From positions 1 to 64,000 of the forward strand of contig JAQGBZ010000351.1 in the NCBI GenBank assembly GCA_034687125.1: a DNA stretch of 64,000 bases, given 5' to 3'. The position numbers and the translations under genes were made by a program. Within the stretch, counting starts at the first letter, position 1, and the number at the start of each line of letters is the position of its first letter. The notes beneath the pieces are model-generated. The model had not been told where the DNA came from and searched no databases. It was given only the letters and a program-made list of their open reading frames with translations. Shown here one piece after another: positions 39,369 through 50,025 of the stretch. The DNA comes from Neelides folsomi. Lineage: Eukaryota; Arthropoda; Collembola; Neelipleona; Neelidae.

Positions 39369-40140
39369 CTAAAAATTATTACAATTCTGTAATTATAATT
39401 ATAAGTAGTATTACATTTTTTTTATTTCACTTAGAATATTTTATTCAAATCGACTTACTAATTCAAATATAAATTTCTTGTTACTCTTTATGAATAAGTG
39501 TAATACCTATTTGTGTTTTTTTTATAAAAAATGTATTTATAATTTTTTCACTTTATTTACTTTAAAATTTCATTATTGTGTATTTTGATTTTTTGTATTG
39601 TTTATTAAATTGTGAATTAAGTGCTTAAATTAGTCTTACATAAATTAAATTTTTCATCATATTTTTTTAATCAATCATAACACAAATTGTTATAAGTAAT
39701 GTAAATTTATGATTTATGATAATCATTTAATAAATTATAATATAATTTCTAAACTTGCATTGCTTAAAAATTACATTTTTTAATAATTATAAATATGTTA
39801 AAATTGCATTAAGCATAAATGTACATATACCAAATTTTTTGTAGATGATTGATCACATTGGGAATCTAATTCGCGTAAATCGGGTAGCTTGGAGATCAAA
39901 AAAGAATATTTGAAGTTAGATGGCATCTGCATACAGAATTTTCTATAAATCGGGTAGCTTGGCGAAGATGAAGGAATCTAATCGGGTGAAATATCAGCGA
40001 ATAGGATAGCTTGGGGGTCGGATAGTCGGCTAGCTTGGAGATTAGATAGGAGACGTAATGCATTTGGATATATGTCGGGTAGCTTGGAGGTCGGATAGTC
40101 GGCTAGTTTGGGGCTCGGGTGTCGGGTACCTTGGAGCTGC

Positions 40141-40907
40141 CCAATATATTACTATATAATCTAATATTTCATTGTCAAATTATATAGCCATAGTGTTACT
40201 ACAATGAGAATAAATTATCCATCCATTACAAATTACATAAATACATATCTATTTTCTTGCAATTAATGCCCATATGAAAATTTTGAGTTTAATTTCTTTA
40301 TATCCTTAAAGAAATACATTGCGAATTATAAAATTATATCTACACATTACATACACTTTATATGTTAGAAATAAATATATTTTATAGTAAAAGATGAGTC
40401 AACTTTTACACAATATCACATTAATTCCATATTGACATCATCATTAGCATAATAATAATCGTAAAGAAATAAAGACATGAAAGTTTTTATGCTAAACGTG
40501 AAACTCAAATTGTTTAAGGTTGTTCCTATAAAAAACTATACTTTCGGGCCATTATGGAAATGTGTATTCTTAATGTTGTATATGTCGCCATGGGATTTAT
40601 CTTCATCTTTCCTATTTAAATTTTATTGGGGAATCGGCAAGGAAATTTCTTTACCTTTTTTCTTATTTTTTATGGTTTTCCGCCTCGCCAATTTCAACAC
40701 TTCCTCTTTTTAAGCAAACTTTTGCCTAAAAGGTTAAATAATTTATTCCTATTTTTATTCTTAGACCAAATTAAACTTATAAGAGGAAATTTTGTTTAAA
40801 ATTTGAAAACTACAGATATATTCTTTATTGTGTTCAATTATGTATAAAAATGAAATATTGAGTAATTTTAATAAAAATTAGACAAATTTTATTCAATTGA
40901 ATTCAAG
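40141..40907. other. Intergenic, upstream of methuselah-like gene
   Basis: AT-rich with no convincing gene. A 78-codon open stretch at 40477-40713 shows no domain and looks random. Confidence 0.45.
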
Positions 40908-43893
40908 ATGAAAAGAATAATTGTTTTATTGTTAAGTTTATTTAAAATGTGTTCTTGTGTTGATTATTTTAATTCCAATTTGACTTTTTACAAATGTTGT
41001 GATAAAGGTTATTTATTGAATGGAACTCAATGTGTAAAAGGAATTGGGAATTACAGCGATTTAAGAAAAATCGATATTCCAGATATATCTCATATTCATA
41101 AACATATGTTGGAAAACGGGTCCTGGGTAACTTATCGGTAAATTGTTTATATTTTACATTTAAATGTTAATTAAGTTAAACTTTTTATAATTTATTTAAA
41201 CTTGTTATCTTTTAAATATTTGACAGCCTTGGCGGAATTCCTTCCTTCGCGCTAAATGAAAGCAAATCTATTAATTTTTTACATTCATCTATTTATGAAT
41301 TCAATTTTGACATTTATGGAAGTATGGAAGCTGTTATGTTTAATAATTCTGAATATGTATCGGATATGATCTATCCAATTAATTCATTTTGTTTTGATCA
41401 CCATATTTCGTGAGTCAAATTAAAATAGTCAACTTAACTTAAATTAAAATTAAAATTACATTAAACACAGTTAAAATTTTACAGGGAAAGTGAAGAGACG
41501 CAAACGCAAATTTTATTTCACCATGACAAAGATTCCATTTTTATTAAAAAATGTTGTCAATTTGGGGAATCGTTAATTTCCAATGGATCGTGTATTGACA
41601 ACAGTCGTCCTTATCAAATTAAATTGCACAACAATTCTCGTGAATTATCAACTAAAACAAATGTTCATTATTTCACTGGATTTCCAGATTTCCAGAATGG
41701 GTCATGTCATTCTCAATTAGACGCTAAAAATTATATTCCGTAAGTTCATACAGATGTATACCATATACATATATATAGGGTGAGACAAAAGTTTCTCTCT
41801 TTTTTATACGATTGTTTATTTAAAAAGAAAGATATTTAGGGCCCACCCTGTACTATACCATAGTTGTATTATAGTTATAATATTTAAATTTACATTGCAA
41901 TTACATTATAATGATTCTAATAAACATTTAGATTTGTCATTCTTGAAAATGGTAGTTTATATACCATCAATTACTCAAGTAAAAAATGGAGAGTTAGCAC
42001 GCACCTTTACTGTGTTGATCAAGTGAAAGACATTGATGAAGAATTCCTAGACCAAACTTTTGATCCATTTTGTCCAAACATTAATTCAAATCAAGGTATA
42101 TTAATTTGCCAGCGTGAAATTAATGGTAAGTTTTCCTAAATGGCCAATTATAATTAAAACGTAATTACAAACATCAAAAATCATAATTATTAATTAAATA
42201 TTAAAAAATTCCAGAATCAAGTAAAATTATTGATGGAACTGTAAACAAAATAGAAATTTCAATGAACCAAAAAGTAACAATGTATTTAATATTGCAGCTA
42301 TAATATAATTAATTAACAATTAAAGAAAATCATATTTAATATATGTATATATTAAATACATAAATATATTTTATAATTGTATTAATTATATTTTTGCTAT
42401 TCAGGCCCAACATTTTGTGTACATTTTGTGTTATACAACTTCAATACTTTTCCTTTTCTTCTCCACAATTATTCTTTTGATGGATAGTCGGAATATTCAT
42501 TCTTGGACACTTACGGCATACGTTTCTTCACTCCTTGTGTTTTATATTCTATTTGCATTGAGAATATTAAATTATTATGGATCTTCTAATTGTGTTACAT
42601 TTGGTAATTATCTTATTATTAAAAATTAATCATGATAACGTTATATCAAACGTTATAAAATTTAATTAGAAATTTTATTCTCCAGGGGTTGTTACGCACT
42701 TTTTTGGCATATTTGCATTTTCCTGGCTTTCTGTAATAAATTTTGATCTTTGGTGGACATTCAGGTAAAGAAATGACTAATGATTACAATTAATAATTAA
42801 TGGTTTGATAATTATTCAAATTCTCATTTTTAGATCTTTGAAATTAACCCGCGAAAGAAGAGAAGAAATAAGGCGTTTTATTTATTATGTTATTTTTGCC
42901 TTTACAATCCCTACAATTTGGATAATATTTTCCGTTACGATGCATCATTTATCGAAGTAAAACATTTATTTTAAAGTTAATTTAACTACTACTATAATAA
43001 TAATAATTATAATGATAATATTATTAAAATAACTATTAATTGGCTTTTATTTAAAATTGAAGAAAATCCACAGAAAATAAGCATTGCGGAAAATTGGACG
43101 AAATCACAGATGTTTTATACGAACAAACCAAACTTGGACAAACCAATGAAACTAATATTGAATTGACTTCTGGTCCAGAATATTCCTATACTTGTTTCGT
43201 CCATAGGAAACGAATGCTTCATTATTTTTTCATCCCAATTGGAACTTTGCTCATTTCCAACTTGCTCTTCTTTTGCATCATTTGGTGGCGGATGATTTCG
43301 ATCCATAGAAAAACGCGAGTCGCAAGTCGGACGAGCTCCAAAGAACGCCGGAAGTTGTAACTTTTTCCTCAATCATAAAGGAACATTTTTAAATATAAAA
43401 TTTAATTCTTTTGTCCCGCAGGTTTCACTTGTTTTTCAAATTGTTTACCGTCATGGGGATCACGTGGTTTTTGGAAATTATTACTTATGCCTTGGAAGAT
43501 CAATTGGAAGACACGTGGGTTGGATTATTCCTCGACGTCATTGTTTTATTTCAAGCCATTGCCATTTTCGTTGTTTTCATATGCAAAAAGGAAACTTTGA
43601 TGACCATTCACAAAAAATATCCATTTTTGCATTGTAAGATTTTAATTATATATTTTTATTATAAGATTATAATTATTTTAATTATTATTAAACACACAAA
43701 TATTTTAATTTAATTAAATTTGACAGTCGCAACAAATAGGCTTGTTGCCCGAATACCCCGCAAAGGAACATTTGATTCCATTTCAATGCGTACAAGCAGA
43801 ACAGAGAGAAACACAGTGAGATATAATTCGAGAAAAGAAAGTATCGACATGACTTCAATCTCAACTTCACTATCTTCAAACATGGAATCATGA
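40908..43893 (+). CDS. Methuselah-like G-protein-coupled receptor
   Basis: Eleven exons: 40908-41137, 41227-41409, 41485-41739, 41932-42125, 42215-42273, 42405-42603, 42686-42764, 42834-42956, 43063-43353, 43422-43633 and 43727-43893; all phases agree, giving 663 aa. A signal peptide (residues 1-18) precedes a large Cys-rich, N-glycosylation-rich ectodomain with two CC pairs (YKCCDKGY, KKCCQFGE) that look like repeated subdomains. Seven membrane segments follow from about residue 310. Family features: WWTFR after TM3, the long Cys-containing loop before TM5 and GITWFLEII in TM6. The cytosolic tail is Ser/Arg-rich. Arthropod-specific secretin-like family; ligand unknown. The exon 9 donor (AA|GTTGTA) is weak. 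Confidence 0.85.
41776..41852. mobile_element. Short palindromic MITE in an intron, copy 1
   Basis: About 77 bp beginning TAGGGTGAGAC and ending GGCCCACCCTGTA, with inner complementary TCTTTTTTATACGATTGT and AAAAAGAAAGATAT. A second copy lies at 60031-60118. Located in the third intron of the methuselah-like gene. CAGGGTG-type ends and apparent TA flanks suggest a Tc1/mariner-related non-autonomous element. Confidence 0.65.
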
Positions 43894-44336
43894 AAAATCC
43901 CAATAAACAATTTAACAGATTTCCGGTACTAATTAACAGATTTAAAATAGGTTAAAACAACCAAATTTATAAAAATCATTTGTGCAAATCCTGAGAGTTT
44001 AATAAATCTTGTTTTAAATAAACAATGACTTTTTTGACACGATGCATTGTCTTAATATTGATCAAGAAAATGTTTAATTAATGATTGTTAAACCCCATTT
44101 TAAAATATATTAAGATTTTGCATATACAGAAATTTTGCATATAGATTTTCCTATAAAGAAAAAAGTCACCCAAGTCACGACATTCAGATCTTAAATGAAA
44201 AAAACCCTTTTAAACAAAAGTTAATATTTACACTAGACGAAGTTTAAAAACATTTATCATTCGTCCATTCACATCTTTTCTCAGTTTTACTTTTAAACCC
44301 AAAGCATCAATTTAGAAACATTTTTAAATTCTCAAA
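43894..44336. other. Intergenic
   Basis: AT-rich spacer between the GPCR and the small secretory protein. No feature recognised beyond the presumed promoter of the latter. Confidence 0.45.
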
Positions 44337-45036
44337 ATGTTCATTCATTATTTTATAATTTCCATTTTGGTCATTTCAATTCAAGCAACTTCGGTCGATA
44401 ACAAAAATCTCAAAAATGTGAAAAGTTCCGAGAGGAGTTTTAATTTAAATAAGCACGTGATTTCCCCATTGATTTCAACATTTCAAAAAGAATTCATTTC
44501 TTCGGAAGATTCCTTTAATGAAGTTTTAGGAAACGACGAAGGAATTTACAATTATCAAAATTACTTTAAGAATGGAATTAAAAAAGATTATGAAGTGAAA
44601 GATTCATGTAAGAATAAAATTATAATTTTTAATTAAGATTTAGTTACAGTTACCGAGCTAACAATAAACATTAAGATTAATGGATTTTAGTTAATATTTA
44701 AAATATTAATCATTCAAATTTTAAATCATTTCAGATTGGCCGTCAAAAGAGAAAGATGAAGAAACTAAAAAAGAAGACAAGAAATTACAAGAATTGATTT
44801 TGGGCGTTAAAGGACTTGCGATTCTTTTTCCGTTTACTTATCCACTGGTTTTGGTCGCGTCATTGTTTGCATTATTTGTATTACTTTTTATTCCCTTTGT
44901 CATTCTCATGGCTTTCCTATTTTCCCCATATCCACTTTTTAATAGCTCAACTCCTGTAGTGAAGTTAAGACAAGCTTTGGATTTAACTCAATTAAATTAC
45001 ATATTAAAATCCATTACAAATAATAAATGGAAATAA
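44337..45036 (+). CDS. Small signal-peptide protein with a hydrophobic C-terminal segment, unknown
   Basis: Exons 44337-44607 and 44735-45036, phase 1, give 190 aa. An N-terminal signal peptide (about residues 1-17, cleavage after IQATS possible) is followed by a polar region. A long hydrophobic stretch (about residues 120-157) is enough for one long or two short membrane spans. I do not recognise a family. The gene is compact, and the upstream 60 bases contain a pyrimidine-rich leader. It sits between a GPCR and a GST with no obvious functional link. The reading frame and splice sites are good, so it is probably a real gene. Confidence 0.6.
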
Positions 45037-45213
45037 TATTATTTGAATTTAAAAACATTTAATGTTTAAGATTTAACTAAATGAATTTAATGAAAATAAA
45101 ATGGAAAATTTATATTAGAATTAACAGGCCAAATTATTTTATTCATATTTATAAACAAGCGAAATTTCATTGAGGTGAAGAATCGCGAAATTTTATTAAA
45201 GTGAAGATTGAAA

Positions 45214-46119
45214 TTATTTTGATAGATTTTGCTTATATTTGACCCAGCTTTGATTGAGGTGAGCTGTTTCTTCTCGGAATTTCATAATTTCCGGGATTTC
45301 GGAAACAGTCGCGATGAGCAGTTTGATATTCTCATAGGGCCCGGTTAAAACAATGTCCATATATTCCTCGATCATTGTGACCATGTGGACGATGTAAAGA
45401 TCAGCCCAAGTAACCTTTGACCCAACGAGGAAAGATTTCCCTTCAAGATGTTTCTCGATTTTCCCAAGGAATTCTGGCGTGGTTTCTTTGGCGAAATTTT
45501 CGACGAGTTTTTTACGTTCTTCACCTTGAGCTCGGTATGCAGGGCGCCATTCTAAACAGATTCAAAATTGTCAATTAAAATTCAAAAATGTGAATTAAAA
45601 TTTCTTTTATGAAAGTTGTAAATTGTCATATTAAAAAAATTCAACCATTAATATTTATTTTAAATTACGCTCAAGGTAATCTTTGCAAGCGTCAACAAAT
45701 TCATCACATTTGGCAGCTTCAACTTCGTCACTTCCACAAAATCCAAATTTCCTTGCAAGGAATCTAAGAATTGCAGACGATTGGGCGATTGTTGTTCCTT
45801 TGTATTCCAAAATCGGAACTTGGCCCCATGGACATCCTTGCAAAATAAAAACAAAATCACAATTAACAATAAGCATCATTAAACCAATTGTAATTTTAAT
45901 GTACATAAATAAAATTTAAAGTAAACATTTAAATCAATTGTGTGTCTAATCGCTATTAAAATTGAGCTTACTTTGCTTATATTCTTCCGGAAGTTTTGGG
46001 AATTCATCATTATAAGGAATTCGCTCGTCGACAAATTGAACTTTGGCCATTGCGAACATAAACCGCATTGGTTCGGCAAATCCCTTCACGTCGAAATAAG
46101 TCAACTTGTAATCGGCCAT
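45214..46119 (-). CDS. Glutathione S-transferase, sigma-like
   Basis: Minus-strand exons 46119-45972, 45836-45669 and 45551-45214, both junctions phase 1, give 217 aa. The N-terminal thioredoxin-fold half has Tyr8 in YKLTYFDVKGFAEPMR, the activating tyrosine of sigma-class enzymes, then the cis-proline block GQVPILEYKG and the glutathione-binding QSSAILRFLARKFG. The C-terminal helical half includes KSFLVGSKVTWADLYIVH, a typical N-capping motif. Cytosolic; conjugates glutathione to electrophiles, and sigma enzymes also handle lipid peroxidation products or act as prostaglandin D synthases. An acceptor directly before the ATG implies a non-coding first exon around 46235-46290. Confidence 0.92.
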
Positions 46120-46982
46120 TCTGAATTGAAATTATTAATATTTATATTAAAAACATTTTATATTAGATCCACCATTAAGCGGAATTTGTTAAACAAATTA
46201 ATATTAATTAATTAAATTACAATTAACGATAAACTTACTTTAGTTATGGAGAGTCTCCAAGTGTATGTGTATTTGAATGAATGTGTTTTTGAAATGGATG
46301 AGAAAGAAGAACGTAATTTAGAGGTTGACCAGAGGAGAAATCTCTAATTGTTTAACTCTCTTTATTTATAGCATTACTGTATATGTAAAGCATGTAAACT
46401 CGCAATAGCCATAAACTCATAATGTACGGGGAAGATATGTTTATATAAATGACCTTGGAATTCCAAAACTCCTCTTCAATTCTCCAATTCATTTCCATGA
46501 AGGACAAATCAAATTTCCATTAACTCAAACTTCAATCATTCAACATAAAAATAGGTGTAAAAAAGAAGTCAAAATCGCCCATGGTTTTCCTCTTTAGCTT
46601 TAACATTAGATTATGTAGAAATGTACATGATATTCTACCATGCTTTTTATGTATCACGTTTCACGTTTAAATAATAGTAATAGATTATTAAATATAACAA
46701 CATTATATTTATTAGTACATTGCTTACATATATATATATATATATATAATATACATAAATATGTAAGTATGTTGTAATAAAGCTTATTTGTTTTGCTTTA
46801 AATAAATAATTTATTTATTTCGGTTTTCCTCTTTTCCTCTTTTCATGTTTAAATATTATATGGTTTATTTTATGAATTGGATGAAATAATATTTACAATT
46901 AGAATCATTCAATAATAATTAATTGAAAAAATAATTTTTACCAATTTTGTTAATAACTTATTTATTCTTAATTATAGGAAAA
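46120..46982. other. Divergent intergenic region with a TA microsatellite
   Basis: Holds the leader and promoter of the GST (-) and of the first Thr-rich gene (+). A (TA)n run lies at about 46731-46748. The leader of the Thr-rich gene contains TTCGGTTTTCCTCTTTTCCT near 46819, also found before its duplicate near 48570. Confidence 0.5.
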
Positions 46983-47684
46983 ATGAGTTTAATATTTTAC
47001 AAATCTTTATTTAATTTCTATTATCTTTCTGTTCACCTTTTTAGTTACAATGTAGGGGAAAAGTATCCCTATGGATGGACTCCAAATCAAAACAATTTGA
47101 GATTTCAAACTCCAGGAACAACTGAAAATGTTAATTTACAATCAGAAGAACCATTTAATCAAAATCAAAATCCTGTAAATAAAGATGATTGGAAATTTAT
47201 TCTAAATCAAAGACAACTTTTGAATAGACCTGGAGGTTCATTTTCTCATGATTCCAAAGATCCAATATCGAATACCTTCAAAGCAACTGCTAATCCACAA
47301 GATTTAAATTCAACAACTCAATTAAATTATTATGTAATTGAAAAAGTTTCGCAAACTCCGCCTTCAACAACCAGAAGGAGTTTTAGCACGAAAATCCTAA
47401 AATATATTATCAAAAGCTCAACAACGTCAACAAGGGAAACTCAAACAACTCAAAGGAACACCCAAAGGACCCGAACAACATTAAGAACAACAACGCCATT
47501 AAAATTAGAAAATGAATTCAACGTGAGCGAATCCGAAGTCTCCGAAGATTTGAAATCTGACGAAAAATTTTTAATTTCAGTTTTTACTGCCAATATCTAT
47601 TATTTTATAATGATTTTAATATTTATTGTTTCAATTCTCATCATTATAATCATTTTGCTCAAAAAAAGAATAATAATTTTCTGA
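46983..47684 (+). CDS. Thr/Ser-rich single-pass surface protein, copy A
   Basis: Single coding exon, 233 aa. The start follows an acceptor (TTATAG) at 46978, so a non-coding exon lies upstream; MSLIFYKSLFNFYY aligns with the start of copy B. Plan: N-terminal hydrophobic signal (about 1-22), an Asn/Gln/Pro-rich ectodomain, then a Thr/Arg-rich block (SQTPPSTTRRSFSTKILKY, later ETQTTQRNTQRTRTT). A C-terminal membrane span (about 204-226) follows, and a basic tail. Thr clusters suggest O-glycosylation. No known family. Copy B at 48731 shares a 187-bp stretch identical at nucleotide level. Confidence 0.6.
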   Translation: MSLIFYKSLFNFYYLSVHLFSYNVGEKYPYGWTPNQNNLRFQTPGTTENVNLQSEEPFNQNQNPVNKDDWKFILNQRQLLNRPGGSFSHDSKDPISNTFKATANPQDLNSTTQLNYYVIEKVSQTPPSTTRRSFSTKILKYIIKSSTTSTRETQTTQRNTQRTRTTLRTTTPLKLENEFNVSESEVSEDLKSDEKFLISVFTANIYYFIMILIFIVSILIIIIILLKKRIIIF

Positions 47685-47772
47685 TTTATATATCAATTTA
47701 TCTTGATTTGTTAACATTTAAATAAATTCATCATCATTTTATCATTTCCAATTTTAATTACTTAATATACAA

Positions 47773-48211
47773 GTAATATTAATCATTAACATTGTCATAC
47801 ACTTATCATTATAGAGATATATTAAACAAATTAAAAACTACAAATCGGCGAATAATAAAAAAAACTGAATATCTATGAAGTCATTACCAAAAATTAAATA
47901 TATTATATGCCTTGTAGGAATTTCTTGGTTAATTTTATGTGAAACTCATAAAAATCTAAATATAATTTAAATCGCTCCTTAGTTGTGGGTTTTTGCAATC
48001 TGTCTTTATTGGAAGTAATTAAGATTAAATTTCTTACATAGTACTTAAAAACTATCAAACTTTATATAATTGTATACTTAGGCTTAATATCATAAAACGA
48101 TAAGTTGAGTAAATATGTTAAATTCCGACTTTTCATAAATGTATATCTACGAAATAAACTTTTATACTTTAATATAATTTAAATAACTTTAATACTTTAA
48201 TTAAAGTAATT
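47773..48211. repeat. Upstream module 1 without its gene
   Basis: Resembles the sequence preceding the genes at 50026 and 51502. Shared strings include CATTGTCATACACTTATCA, then GTGGGTTTT near 47984 and CTACGAAATAAACTTT near 48147. Where those copies run into ATGGTTAAATTA, this one instead joins protease 3'-flank sequence at about 48212. Confidence 0.6.
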
Positions 48212-48455
48212 AAAGGTAAACCTCCATAAACAACATAATAAAATGGTAAATAATGTAAATTCGTATGTGATGTAAAATGATTTTATTTAATCGATAATTC
48301 ACCAAACGTTAATAATATTACAAAATACAACTACAAGTAATGAATTATCAATTATATTATTATATGAGAACTTATAAATAATTAATGGTAACTTAAAGTT
48401 TAGTTAAAAAGTATAACAATGGGAAATTAATCCCTTTCAAAGTCAGGATTTTTTA
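48212..48455. repeat. Duplicate of the serine-protease 3' flank
   Basis: Nearly identical to 53794-54050, the DNA just downstream of the protease stop codon. It begins AAAGGTAAACCTCC and ends at CAAAGTCAGGA; the other copy has a few extra bases (CAATCTC) after CCTC. Only the untranslated flank is present. Confidence 0.75.
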
Positions 48456-48496
48456 ATACCAACCCGTAGGAGAAAGATCCCATTGTTGGTATTATT
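48456..48496. repeat. 10-bp inverted repeat (hairpin) at the end of the duplicated flank
   Basis: TAATACCAAC and GTTGGTATTA are perfect complements around a loop of about 21 bases. Possibly the trace of a small insertion. No function is evident. Confidence 0.45.
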
Positions 48497-48730
48497 ACAT
48501 AATATTCTAGGAATGATGCTTATAAATATATTTTTACTTATTGTCTTAACTAATTTCTTCATTTACTTCGGTTTTCCTCTTTCCTGTTATAGTTGAATAT
48601 TATAAAGAATGGTTCATGGATGAAATAATACTTACAATAAAAATTATTCAATAAAAATTAATTTAAAAAAAAGTTTATCCAATTTTATTAATATAATAAA
48701 CATATTTTTTCTTATCTATACTGTAGTAGG

Positions 48731-49429
48731 ATGATAGATTACAAATCTTTATTTATTTTCAATTATATTTTGGTTGGATTTTTGCAATGTTACAATTCAG
48801 GAAACAGGTATTCTGTTCCTAATTGGAATCACAATCAAAGCAATTTTAGAATTCCAACTCAACGAACAACAACAAGAAGTGAAAATGTTTTCGAAGAATC
48901 AGAAGGACAATTTCACCAAAATCCAAATAATGTCAATAAAGATATTCAATATATTTCAAATCGAAGCCAACTCACGAATATATTTGGTGGTTCAAAACCT
49001 CATGATTCCCAATATCAAATTAAAATATTGCAACCCTCTAAAGCAACTTCTGCTAATCCTCGAGATTCAAATTCAACAACTGAATTAAATCATTTTGTAA
49101 TTGAAAAACTTTCGCAAACTCCGCCTTCAACAACCAGAAGGAGTTTTAGCACGAAAATCCTAAAATATATTATCAAAAGCTCAACAACGTCAACAAGGGA
49201 AACTCAAACAACTCAAAGGAACACCCAAAGGACCCGAACAACATTAAGAACAACAACGCCATTAAAATTAGAAAATGAATTCAACGTGAGCGAATCGGAA
49301 GTTTCCGAAGAGTTGAAATTGGATGAAGAAAATTTTCTTATTTCGCCAGTTCATATTACCAATATTATCATTTCAATATTAATTGTTTTTATTCTCATCA
49401 TTATATTCATTTTGCTCAAAAAAAGATAA
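48731..49429 (+). CDS. Thr/Ser-rich single-pass surface protein, copy B
   Basis: Single coding exon, 232 aa, with an acceptor (CTGTAG) just before the ATG. Same plan as copy A: N-terminal hydrophobic signal ending near LQCYNSG, Asn/Gln-rich ectodomain, the identical Thr/Arg-rich block and a C-terminal membrane span followed by KKR. The flanks have diverged considerably outside the identical block, which suggests recent sequence exchange between the copies or strong constraint. Function unknown; a cell-surface O-glycosylated protein is the simplest guess. Confidence 0.6.
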   Translation: MIDYKSLFIFNYILVGFLQCYNSGNRYSVPNWNHNQSNFRIPTQRTTTRSENVFEESEGQFHQNPNNVNKDIQYISNRSQLTNIFGGSKPHDSQYQIKILQPSKATSANPRDSNSTTELNHFVIEKLSQTPPSTTRRSFSTKILKYIIKSSTTSTRETQTTQRNTQRTRTTLRTTTPLKLENEFNVSESEVSEELKLDEENFLISPVHITNIIISILIVFILIIIFILLKKR

Positions 49430-49512
49430 TAAATTTCTCATTTATTTTCAATATATTTTTCATATTTTGTTAAAACTTACACATTCATCACAATTTTATC
49501 AAAAATTACTTA

Positions 49513-50025
49513 AAAGACAAATAATAATAATATTCTAATATACAAATCATATTCATATACAATTATACAACATACAATACAATGAGTCATATGAGCAAAT
49601 TTGCTAATATAATTAAAAAAACCCAAATTTTTAACGTCATGAAATGAATAACTTTGAAGTTCTTTCCAAGAATTAAATATAATTTATTTGACTTCGAGGA
49701 ATTTCTTGTTTGACTTTATCTGAAACTCATCAAAAATCCCAATTTTATTTAAATCGTTCTTTCCCTGTGGGTTTTCGCAATTTGTGACTATTTGAGGAAA
49801 TTAAAAATTACCAAACTTATAACCTTAATATCATATAAAACGACAACTTACTCTTACATTAGAGTTAATATTAAAGTTAGAGTAAATATTTTATATTCTA
49901 ATTCTAGTTTTCTTAAATGTAAATCTTATATTAATTTAACTACATTAAATTCCCATAATATAATTTAATCCCATAAAAGTAATAATATTAAAATTAAATA
50001 AAATAATCTTAAATTAAAATCCAAA
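49513..50025. repeat. Upstream module 2 (before the His-rich gene)
   Basis: Shares AATTTTTAACGTCATGAAAT, then CCCTGTGGGTTTTC, with module 3 at 51022-51501 and more weakly with module 1. It leads directly into the start at 50026, so it likely contains the promoter. Confidence 0.55.

Larger units (their letters stand above)
34103..40140. mobile_element. About 6-kb foldback-type DNA transposon with long repeat-built inverted arms
   Basis: The left arm (34103-34265) and right arm (39876-40140) are inverted copies. On the left the sequence reads AGCTAGCCGACTATCCGACT, later CCAAGCTACCCGATTT twice; the right arm carries their complements, e.g. AAATCGGGTAGCTTGG at 39887 and 39947. The right arm is longer because the unit GGTCGGATAGTCGGCTAG is duplicated (40016 and 40089). 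Arms built of a short repeated motif recall FB/NOF elements of the Mutator superfamily. Inside are a satellite-like block, a CCATGG-rich block and a decayed plus-strand gene. I did not find a target-site duplication. Confidence 0.7.

Noticed and set aside
40477-40713. 78-codon open frame before the GPCR
   Set aside because: Hydrophobic but without a recognised family, paralogue or splice signal that joins it to the GPCR.
48456-48496. Hairpin as a transcription terminator
   Set aside because: Rho-independent terminators do not apply here, and the context is a duplicated flank.
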